NCBI GenBank assembly: GCA_943331855.1
Contig: CALQNE010000078.1
Coordinates: 1-12,650 of the forward strand
Origin: Bordetella parapertussis
Lineage (GTDB): Bacteria; Pseudomonadota; Gammaproteobacteria; Burkholderiales; Burkholderiaceae_B
Length of the DNA: 12,650 bases
Direction: 5' to 3'
Part shown: piece after piece, positions 7,343 through 12,650 of the stretch
How the letters are laid out: the number at the start of each line of letters is the position of its first letter
How positions within the stretch are numbered: the stretch's first letter is position 1
Notes under the pieces: model-generated
Databases searched by the model: none
What the model saw: the letters and a program-made list of their open reading frames with translations, nothing else
What the model was told of the DNA's origin: nothing
Position numbers and translations under genes: made by a program

Positions 7343-8793
7343 TTCACCGACCCCTTGATGCGCTGCGCCTCATGCATGTTTGACAAACGATTCCAGCCAC
7401 TCTCGATTTCTAGGCGGTGCGCAAGTGACAGCAGCCGCGCCTCGCCAAAGGGGCGTCCGATCAACTGCACACCCATCGGCATACCCCGGCTGTCACAACC
7501 CATTGGCATACTTAAAGCTGGCAAGCCCAAATAACTGAAGGGACGCGCTAAGGGCGTCAGCGCCGCAACCACGCCAAATACTCGTCCGGGGCTCTCAACA
7601 TCCGCCTCTTCCCGCGTAGGAACTGGAATTGGCGTTGTTGGGCAGATCAGTACATCAAAATCTTTCATCACACCGTTCATAAAATCATTCAAGATTTTTG
7701 CGCGCATTTGCAACGCTTCAAGATATCGAACGGCGGGCACATGTAAACCAGGCTCGGTGCGTGAGAACACTGCCTGTGAATAAAGGTTTCCACGTTCACG
7801 CATCCAGTCACCGTGCAAGGTCGCAGCCTCGACTTTTGAAAAAACATCTGCCATTGCGTAGCACGTTTGAATTTCGTTTGATGTCACGCGACCAATCTGA
7901 CCAAAGCAAACCGTCGCCGTTTTAATCAAGTGCTCTAAGCCCTGCTCAATCTCTGGATGATAGCTCGTGATTCCGGATAACACGCCGATCCGACTGCCGT
8001 GCGCTGCCGACTCAAGCAGACTTACATAATCGGGGACTGGCGCAGCCAAGCTTGAGGCATCCTGCGCATCAACCCCCGCGACGGCTTGCAACAAATAAGC
8101 GCAGTCTTGCGCCGAGCGCGTAATGGGGCCTACACAATCCAGCGAAAAAGCGCGCGGAAAACAGCCCGCCCGCGACACCCTGCCGTACGTTGGCTTTAAG
8201 CCAAATAAACCATTCATCGATGCGGGCAAGCGAATCGAACCCCCGGTGTCTGAACCCAACGAACCGTACACCACGCCAGCCCCGACCGCAGCACCAGAGC
8301 CACTTGAAGAGCCACCAGAAATCCGATTTGAATCCCAGCTATTTCGACAGTCGCCAAAATGTGGATTTTGTCCGGTTGGCCCGGCAACCATTTCATTCAT
8401 ACTCAAGGGACCCAAATCAATCGCACCCGCTCGCTCTAGTAAAGATAAAGCAGTCGCCGTGCGCGTGCCTGGAGCATTGCCCGTCACTTTTGATCCCACT
8501 GTAGTCGGCAACCCCTGGCGCTCAAAACAGTCTTTGTGCGCAAGAGGCACACCGTGCAGGGGGCCTCTCCAACGTCCCTGCGCAGCTTCACGATCAAGCA
8601 CAACCGCACGTTCAAGCGCGCGATCAGCTTGAATTTCAATAAAAGCATTGATTTCGGGTTCAGTTTGCCGCGCACGTGCCAACGCACGTTCAGTGAGCTG
8701 CACGGCCGATAGCTCACCACCGCGTAAAGCTGCCCCAATCAACGCGATTGACTGCTCTAATGGATCAGTTGGTTTCAACAGCGCGAGGCTCAT
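7339..8793 (-). CDS. Amidase-signature family amidohydrolase (GatA/AtzE-like)
   Basis: A 484-residue Ser-cisSer-Lys amidase. The triad is intact: Lys87 in PLAHKDCF, cis-Ser163 in the glycine/serine loop GGSSSGSGAAVGAG (160-173), and nucleophile Ser186 in LGSDTGGSIRLPAS. The order and spacing match GatA and AtzE. The C-terminal ARPFSYLGLPALSMPMG and GMPMGVQLIGRPF are also standard. This family hydrolyses C-N bonds in carboxamides and ureides; it is not GatA itself by context, since no gatB or gatC gene is adjacent. An AAGG lies 7 bases before the ATG. The start codon shares one base with the stop of the 79-residue upstream gene (TAATG), and the stop overlaps the isochorismatase start. The three genes are therefore a coupled set. 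Substrate unknown. Confidence 0.9.
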   Translation of the reverse strand: MSLALLKPTDPLEQSIALIGAALRGGELSAVQLTERALARARQTEPEINAFIEIQADRALERAVVLDREAAQGRWRGPLHGVPLAHKDCFERQGLPTTVGSKVTGNAPGTRTATALSLLERAGAIDLGPLSMNEMVAGPTGQNPHFGDCRNSWDSNRISGGSSSGSGAAVGAGVVYGSLGSDTGGSIRLPASMNGLFGLKPTYGRVSRAGCFPRAFSLDCVGPITRSAQDCAYLLQAVAGVDAQDASSLAAPVPDYVSLLESAAHGSRIGVLSGITSYHPEIEQGLEHLIKTATVCFGQIGRVTSNEIQTCYAMADVFSKVEAATLHGDWMRERGNLYSQAVFSRTEPGLHVPAVRYLEALQMRAKILNDFMNGVMKDFDVLICPTTPIPVPTREEADVESPGRVFGVVAALTPLARPFSYLGLPALSMPMGCDSRGMPMGVQLIGRPFGEARLLSLAHRLEIESGWNRLSNMHEAQRIKGSVK

Positions 8794-9032
8794 TAATTCA
8801 CCTTGCCATTGCTAGGGTCTGCATGCAGTAACAATGCTTTGGCAAAGTCTTGAGGATGATCACCATAATGAAGCCGCCCGGCTGCGCCTGCTCGCACGGC
8901 ATCATTTAAGCGTAATACTTCTGCTGCAATTTGCTCAATACTAGAACGCGATTCAATTGAATGCAGTCGCAGCGCAGTCGCCTGCAGCGACACTTGCATT
9001 GCGGCCAGATCTTTTGCTTTTGAATCCACCAT
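8793..9032 (-). CDS. Unidentified 79-residue protein coupled to the amidase (GatC/AtzG-like position)
   Basis: I do not recognise this family. The protein starts MVDSKAKDL, has an Ala/Leu-rich helical first half (residues about 5-50, with LNDAVRAGAAG), then YGDHPQDFAKALLLHAD near the end. It has no signal peptide, membrane segment or cysteine. I chose ATG 9032 because GAGGG lies 4 bases before it; a GTG at 9056 would add 8 residues with no ribosome site. Its stop overlaps the amidase start by one base (TAATG). Small helical proteins in this position, such as GatC for GatA and AtzG for AtzE, wrap around and stabilise the amidase, so a similar partner role is a reasonable inference. I cannot see clear sequence likeness to either. 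It is unlikely to be spurious, given the strong ribosome site and stop/start coupling. Confidence 0.7.
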   Translation of the reverse strand: MVDSKAKDLAAMQVSLQATALRLHSIESRSSIEQIAAEVLRLNDAVRAGAAGRLHYGDHPQDFAKALLLHADPSNGKVN

Positions 9033-9072
9033 CACACCCTCATCATCATTTAACACACGAATTGATTTGTCA

Positions 9073-9085
9073 TGTATTCAATACA
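9073..9085. promoter_or_regulatory. Palindrome TGTATT-C-AATACA before the amidase group
   Basis: A perfect 6-base inverted repeat around one central base lies between the Bug receptor stop and the start at 9032. It resembles the TTGTAT...ATACAA operators bound by many GntR (FadR/VanR-type) regulators, but no regulator gene is in the window. An internal promoter or operator for the downstream genes is possible. Short palindromes of this size occur by chance several times in 12 kb. Confidence 0.3.
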
Positions 9086-9093
9086 AGCCAACG

Positions 9094-10053
9094 CTACTGA
9101 ACGCCTGCCCGCTTTGCCATGATCTTCCAACGCTCGACGTCTTTAACCAAAATTTCTTGAAAAACAGCCGGTGTTGTTGGCGCAGCTGTTGCACCCGCAT
9201 TTTTCAAAAAGGCGACGAAATCGGGTTCAACTAAGATCTCATTAATCGCACGATTCATCTTATCTCGGATCGCGATGGGCAATGCAGCAGGCGCAAACAC
9301 GCCCCACCACACGTCAACCGCATACGGAATACCCAGCTCCGCCACGGTAGGAATTTGCGGCATGTCTGGCTCTCGGGCCTCTCCGGTAAAGGCCAGTTTT
9401 GGCAACTGATCTGCGGCAGTACCTTTAACCGAGGCCATCGTGGTCACGATCAAGTCTAAGCGGCCCGCAATCAAATCCAACTGTGCTGGCGCGATACCTT
9501 TATAAGGGACAGCAGTCATTTGTATACCGACTGTCTCATTAAATAGTTCAGTCGCCATTTGCGTCGTGTCGCCGGGGCCCGCACTACCGTAATTTATTTT
9601 TCCAGGATTCGCTTTGCCATAGGCAATCAACTCAGCAACCGTCTTGGGACCAAACCCCTGGCGTGTCAGGATAATAAACGGCGCGCGCGCTACGCGCGCA
9701 ACCGCTGAGAACGAGGTCGCAGGATCATAAGGTGTTTTTTGTACTGCCGAAGCCGTTGCTAAAGAGCTCGAAACGAATAAAAACGTATAGCCGTCAGCCG
9801 CCGAGATCGCAACCGCCTGGGCGCCAATCGAACCTGCCCCGCCTCCCTTGTTTTCAATCACGACGGGTTGACCAAAGGCCTTACTTAAACGCTCACCCAG
9901 TCGGCGAGCGATGACGTCATTACTGCCGCCAGGAGGAAAGGGAACCACAATATGAACAGGCGCGCTGGGCCATACCGGGTTTGCAACACTCAAACTGCCA
10001 GCTGTCAATAAAAACAGTCCGATCAACCAGCGACTAAATAAGCAATTCAACAC
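9094..10053 (-). CDS. Bug/TctC-family periplasmic solute receptor 1
   Basis: A 319-residue tripartite tricarboxylate transporter (TTT) family binding protein. It should bind a carboxylate-type solute in the periplasm. The signal peptide spans residues 1-24 (hydrophobic LIGLFLLTAG, cleavage after SLSVA). The mature protein starts with WPSAPVHIVVPFPPGGSND, whose PPGGSND loop (40-46) is the Bug ligand-binding signature. YGSAGPGDTTQMATELF and VPYKGIAPAQLDLIAGR are further family motifs. I chose GTG 10053 because AAGGAG sits exactly 6 bases before it and the result begins right at the signal peptide. An in-frame ATG at 10176 would add 41 residues with no family match. It is the first gene of the minus-strand unit, followed after 61 bases by the amidase group, so it may capture or sense that pathway's substrate. 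No TctA/TctB membrane genes are present, which is common for Bug proteins. Confidence 0.92.
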   Translation of the reverse strand: MLNCLFSRWLIGLFLLTAGSLSVANPVWPSAPVHIVVPFPPGGSNDVIARRLGERLSKAFGQPVVIENKGGGAGSIGAQAVAISAADGYTFLFVSSSLATASAVQKTPYDPATSFSAVARVARAPFIILTRQGFGPKTVAELIAYGKANPGKINYGSAGPGDTTQMATELFNETVGIQMTAVPYKGIAPAQLDLIAGRLDLIVTTMASVKGTAADQLPKLAFTGEAREPDMPQIPTVAELGIPYAVDVWWGVFAPAALPIAIRDKMNRAINEILVEPDFVAFLKNAGATAAPTTPAVFQEILVKDVERWKIMAKRAGVQ

Positions 10054-10290
10054 AGCGCTCTCCTTTATATCTTCAACGGCAAAATACCTAATACCAAACG
10101 GGAAATTCATGCTAGCACGACCGAATCCTGTACGTCGCGTGTTCAGTCGAAGCGCCCGATCAAGTGTTGAGCCCATTCTAAGATTGTACGAATGAATGGA
10201 ACTTGGCTATCTATCGTTATACTCTTAGGCAATCAACGGTTACCCAGACGGTACGCCATTGCTACTCAACGGTAAACAGGATGTATCAAC
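10054..10290. promoter_or_regulatory. Divergent intergenic region between Bug receptor 1 and the biotin carrier gene
   Basis: This 237-base gap should hold promoters for both the minus-strand catabolic unit and the plus-strand biotin carrier. Seen: the strong AAGGAG ribosome site for the receptor (10060-10065), a TATACT hexamer on the plus strand (10218-10223) without a good -35 partner, and on the minus strand a weak TTGATT/TAGATA pair with a 17-base spacer (10236-10231 and 10213-10208). An AGGA (10278-10281) precedes the biotin carrier ATG by 9 bases. None of the promoter calls is strong. Confidence 0.45.
10233..10273 (+). repeat. Direct repeat TCAACGGT, 33 bases apart
   Basis: Exact 8-base copies at 10233-10240 and 10266-10273, a spacing of about three helical turns, lie just before the biotin carrier gene. 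A related ACGGTA lies between them (10248-10253). Same-face spacing in a divergent promoter region suggests a regulator site. Confidence 0.35.
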
Positions 10291-10512
10291 ATGAGTCGTC
10301 ACGAATTAAAAGCAGAAGTTACGGGCACGATCTGGAAAATCGAAACAACGATCGGTCAAGCCCTTGATAAAGAACACACGGTGCTGATTATCGAATCGAT
10401 GAAAATGGAAATCCCCCTTGTCGCTGAAGACGGAGGCACCCTCATTGAAGTCTGCGTCAGTGAGGGCGATGCAGTCAGCGAGGGTCAAACACTCGCGATT
10501 ATTGAGTTGTAA
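10291..10512 (+). CDS. Stand-alone biotin carboxyl carrier protein
   Basis: A 73-residue protein consisting of little more than one biotinyl domain. The biotinylation motif ESMKMEIP places the modified lysine at residue 38, with the usual hydrophobic strands on each side (VLIIESMK; TLAIIEL at the end) and a glycine-rich turn (EDGG) after it. It would carry carboxyl-biotin between a biotin carboxylase and a carboxyltransferase, or could serve a decarboxylase. No such enzyme is in the window, and there is no N-terminal extension like that of AccB (about 150 residues). It is monocistronic here: divergent from Bug receptor 1 and convergent with Bug receptor 2, 33 bases away. The partner enzyme is therefore encoded elsewhere or is not the standard one. 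A lipoyl domain is less likely, because Met on both sides of Lys is the biotin hallmark. Confidence 0.9.
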   Translation: MSRHELKAEVTGTIWKIETTIGQALDKEHTVLIIESMKMEIPLVAEDGGTLIEVCVSEGDAVSEGQTLAIIEL

Positions 10513-10545
10513 TCAACACGCAAACAAGCTGCCACTAGACTCTCT

Positions 10546-11544
10546 CTACTGCTTCTCAATTCCCGCCTTCGCAACTGCAGTCTGCCAGCGATTCAGATCA
10601 GTTTGAATTTGCTTAGCGTATTGCGCAGGTGTCGTGCCTTCTGGTGACAATCCCGAGGCCTGCATCGACTGAACAATTTCAGGTAATTGTAGAATTTTTG
10701 CCACTTCTTTTTGCAATAGCTCAACAATATGCGTCGGTGTTTTAGCGGGTGCCATCATTCCATACCAGGAGTTCACTTCAAAGCCAGGATACGTTTCTGC
10801 AATAGCTGGGAGCTCTGGCAAGAGCGGCGATCTCTTTAATGTACTCACGCCAATCGCACGAACTTGACCTGACTTGATATAGGGCAATAGCGCTGCGATA
10901 TTCAAAAATGTGCAATTGATCTGACCACCAAGCAAATCATTCATAACCGGTGCAGCCCCCTTATAAGGAACATGCAACATTTTAACGTCGGCCATCGTTG
11001 CTAAAATTTCGCCCGCAAGATGTGTGGTGCTACCGATACCCACAGACCCGTAAGATAGCTTTCCGGGATTGGCGCGCGCATAGTCTATAAACTCTTTAAG
11101 ATTATGAATCGGTAAGTCTGGACGAACCACCAAGACGGTCGGTGCTGAAACCACTTGTGTAATTGGTGCAAAGTCACGAACCGAATCGTAGGGCATGTCC
11201 TTTTGCACCGCCGGACTGATGGTGATCGGACCCACATGCGAAAATAGCAGCGTATAGCCATCCGGCGTGGCGCGCGCCACATAATTTGCGCCGATTACGC
11301 CGTTGGCGCCGGCTTTATTTTCCAAGACGACTGGCTGCTTTAACACTTCTGAAAGTTTCTGCAGGATGGGTCGAGCCACAGTGTCAGCCGGCCCGCCCGC
11401 CGTCCAGGGATTAATCACCGTAATCGTTCGAGTCGGATAATCAGCCGCCATGGTCGCCACTGACCAACCAGTTAGGCTCAATAGCGCGAGCAAACTGGCA
11501 CATGTCTTGGCAAAACGAGTCAAAAAAAACTTGGAGGTATTCAT
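10546..11544 (-). CDS. Bug/TctC-family periplasmic solute receptor 2
   Basis: A 332-residue TTT-family binding protein. A classical signal peptide (basic start, LLALLSLTGWSVA, cleavage near TMA-A at residue 33) precedes DYPTRTITVINPWTAGGPAD. The PWTAGGPAD loop (46-54) is the ligand-binding signature. Other family motifs are ENKAGANGVIGANYVA, YGSVGIGSTTHLAGE and VPYKGAAPVMNDLLGGQ. Similarity to receptor 1 is only at family level, so this is not a recent duplicate. The ribosome site is weak (AAGAGA). It starts 34 bases after the stop of the zinc-ribbon protein and is the last gene seen of the thiolase unit. It probably delivers or senses the acid that the thiolase module works on after CoA activation. 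The ligand cannot be named. Confidence 0.92.
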   Translation of the reverse strand: MNTSKFFLTRFAKTCASLLALLSLTGWSVATMAADYPTRTITVINPWTAGGPADTVARPILQKLSEVLKQPVVLENKAGANGVIGANYVARATPDGYTLLFSHVGPITISPAVQKDMPYDSVRDFAPITQVVSAPTVLVVRPDLPIHNLKEFIDYARANPGKLSYGSVGIGSTTHLAGEILATMADVKMLHVPYKGAAPVMNDLLGGQINCTFLNIAALLPYIKSGQVRAIGVSTLKRSPLLPELPAIAETYPGFEVNSWYGMMAPAKTPTHIVELLQKEVAKILQLPEIVQSMQASGLSPEGTTPAQYAKQIQTDLNRWQTAVAKAGIEKQ

Positions 11545-11578
11545 TGTTGGTCTCTTGTAAGTAAAGACAAATCAAAAA

Positions 11579-12001
11579 CTACAGTACAGCGCGTTCAAAC
11601 AAAGGAGGCGCTTGCCCAATCGACGGGTGCTCAGCTGGCAAATTGGCGGTGCGCCAATCCTTCACCGAAACACGCATCCCAATCACGACGTCCTCTGGTT
11701 TTACGCCAACGAGTCGCGTCATCAAGTGTGGCCCTTCATCAGTCGCCACAATCGCGACCACATAAGGCACATCTTTTTCAAAGGCAGCACTTGGTGCACG
11801 ATAGACGACAGAAAAACTATACAGCTGTCCATGTCCACTGACCACGACAGGCTCAATCTCAGGGCTACCACAGCTCGGGCAGGCAGGCCGCAGATAAAAA
11901 TGAAATTCTTTACACGCCTGACATTGAGGAAGACAAAACCCCTTTGCGCGCAGACTTTCCCAGTATTGATGGCTATTAAGTGAATTCATCGTTGCAGTCA
12001 T
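11579..12001 (-). CDS. OB-fold protein with zinc ribbon (DUF35), thiolase partner
   Basis: A 140-residue acyl-CoA-associated protein. The zinc ribbon CxxC-x10-CxxC is intact (Cys27, Cys30, Cys41, Cys44), preceded by a short helix (HQYWESLRAKG). The OB-fold follows, with GQLYSFSVVYRAP and VPYVVAIVATDEGPHLMTRLVG. Proteins of this kind form complexes with thiolase-like enzymes, as in HMG-CoA synthesis in archaea and the steroid side-chain aldolase Ltp2 with ChsH2. It begins 5 bases after the thiolase stop, exactly the arrangement of such pairs. The ATG at 12001 was chosen because AAAGG lies about 9 bases before it; a second ATG 12 bases on is possible. Confidence in the family is high; the reaction is inferred. 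Confidence 0.9.
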   Translation of the reverse strand: MTATMNSLNSHQYWESLRAKGFCLPQCQACKEFHFYLRPACPSCGSPEIEPVVVSGHGQLYSFSVVYRAPSAAFEKDVPYVVAIVATDEGPHLMTRLVGVKPEDVVIGMRVSVKDWRTANLPAEHPSIGQAPPLFERAVL

Positions 12002-12006
12002 ACGCG

Positions 12007-12650
12007 TTAACCTTTTCCTAAAATCAGTGTGCTATGCAAGCCAATAATCCCACCATTGCCATGCACCAGCACGACTTCGGCCTTCGGAACCTGACGTGCC
12101 TGTGCTTGCCCGCGTAGTTGACGAACCCCTTCCGTGAGATGAAACATACCGCCAGCCAAGCCTGGATGCCCCGCCGATAAGAGACCACCGTGCGTCGTCA
12201 CAGGCAAGGGGCTCTTTAACCCAATTCCCTGGCTCTGGACAAAATGCCCGCCCTCACCTTTCGCGCAAAAGCCAAGATCCTCAAGTTCGATCAAAACAGT
12301 AATTGTGAAGCAATCGTACAGCTGGGCTATATCGATATCCTTGGGCGTCAGACCCGCCATCGCAAAGGCCTCTTGCCCCGAACGCACCGCACCGGTTGTC
12401 GTCACATTCTTATAGTCACCAATATAGGTATGTGAATGACCATAACCGTGCCCCAAAAGCTTCACTGGGGCCTGACGTAAATCGCGCGCACGTTCTGGTG
12501 TTGTCACAATAAAAGCGACTGCGCCATCCGATACAAGTGCGCAATCCAGCATTCTCAGCGGAGATGTAATCATGCGTGATTGCATGACATCCGCCAACGA
12601 GATCAAATCTTTTTTATGTGCGAAGGGATTTAATGAAGCATTTTCTCTCA
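12007..12650 (-). CDS. SCP2-type thiolase-like protein, C-terminal half (cut by window edge)
   Basis: About 213 residues are visible, and the frame stays open to the right edge. The protein starts outside the window; the TTG near 12606 is not a start, because coding sequence typical of the family (NASLNPFAHKKDL) continues before it. Seen motifs are RMLDCALVSDGAVAFIV, AQLYDCFTITVLIELEDLGF, GGLLSAGHPGLAGG with the catalytic histidine, and HGNGGIIGLHSTLILG at the end. H-G-N-G-G replaces the C-x-G of classical thiolases, which is normal in the SCP-x/lipid-transfer group. These enzymes cleave or form carbon-carbon bonds of acyl-CoAs, some by retro-aldol reaction with a DUF35 partner, and such a partner follows directly. 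The nucleophilic cysteine region is outside the window, so thiolase versus aldolase activity cannot be judged. Confidence 0.88.
   Translation of the reverse strand, partial: RENASLNPFAHKKDLISLADVMQSRMITSPLRMLDCALVSDGAVAFIVTTPERARDLRQAPVKLLGHGYGHSHTYIGDYKNVTTTGAVRSGQEAFAMAGLTPKDIDIAQLYDCFTITVLIELEDLGFCAKGEGGHFVQSQGIGLKSPLPVTTHGGLLSAGHPGLAGGMFHLTEGVRQLRGQAQARQVPKAEVVLVHGNGGIIGLHSTLILGKG

Noticed and set aside
8123..8632. 169-residue open frame antisense to the amidase
   Set aside because: It lies wholly inside a well-supported amidase gene and its product is low-complexity (Pro, Ser, Arg) with no recognisable domain. It is a shadow of the opposite strand.
7339..8793. Amidase as GatA of the tRNA-dependent amidotransferase
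   Set aside because: No gatB or gatC is adjacent, and the gene is coupled to catabolic hydrolases.
10054..10176. Longer version of Bug receptor 1 starting at ATG 10176
   Set aside because: The 41 extra residues would bury the signal peptide inside the protein. The GTG at 10053 has a perfect AAGGAG site.
12604..12606. TTG as the start of a short thiolase-like protein
   Set aside because: The frame continues to the window edge with sequence typical of the family, so the gene is simply cut by the window.
1..12650. Mobile elements, CRISPR arrays, tRNA or rRNA genes
   Set aside because: No transposase or integrase product, no regularly spaced repeats and no tRNA- or rRNA-like sequence were seen in any gap.

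Overview
The window looks like a Gram-negative, heterotrophic betaproteobacterium, most likely Burkholderiales and perhaps close to Alcaligenaceae. This rests on gene content: two Bug/TctC-type periplasmic receptors placed inside catabolic operons, an RND-type outer-membrane lipoprotein, and CoA-thioester enzymes. Base composition is moderate, roughly half G+C by eye. Genes are tightly packed. I see no tRNA, rRNA, CRISPR array, transposase or phage gene. The lineage is inferred, not proven.

Layout. (1) 1-613, minus: the N-terminal part of a NodT/OprM-type outer-membrane efflux lipoprotein, running off the left edge. (2) 820-5710, plus: serine-glyoxylate aminotransferase, a 1007-residue FAD/Fe-S 2-hydroxyacid dehydrogenase overlapping it by 4 bases, and a nitroreductase-family flavoprotein. 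Hairpins lie in the gaps on both sides (736-783 and 5732-5764). (3) 10053-5777, minus: a five-gene unit in transcription order of Bug receptor, 79-residue unidentified protein, amidase, isochorismatase-family amidohydrolase, and CitE/HpcH-type CoA-ester lyase. The middle three are joined by overlapping stop/start codons. (4) 10291-10512, plus: a stand-alone 73-residue biotin carrier protein, divergent from unit 3 across a 237-base gap. (5) 12650-10546, minus: the C-terminal half of an SCP2-type thiolase running off the right edge, an OB-fold/zinc-ribbon (DUF35) partner, and a second Bug receptor.

How the genes may work together. Unit 2 points to 2-hydroxyacid oxidation plus glyoxylate amination: an oxidase can supply a 2-oxoacid such as glyoxylate, and the aminotransferase turns glyoxylate to glycine using serine. 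Unit 3 looks like uptake and stepwise hydrolysis of an amide- or ureide-type compound (binding protein, serine amidase, cysteine amidohydrolase), ending in carbon-carbon cleavage of a CoA ester. Many CitE-like lyases release glyoxylate or pyruvate, which may link unit 3 to unit 2. Unit 5 is a CoA-thioester side-chain module with its own solute receptor. The substrates are not readable from sequence. The most interesting points are the small protein tied to the amidase (a possible GatC/AtzG-like partner), the orphan biotin carrier, and related palindromes at two junctions of unit 3. No single element is clearly a new system.
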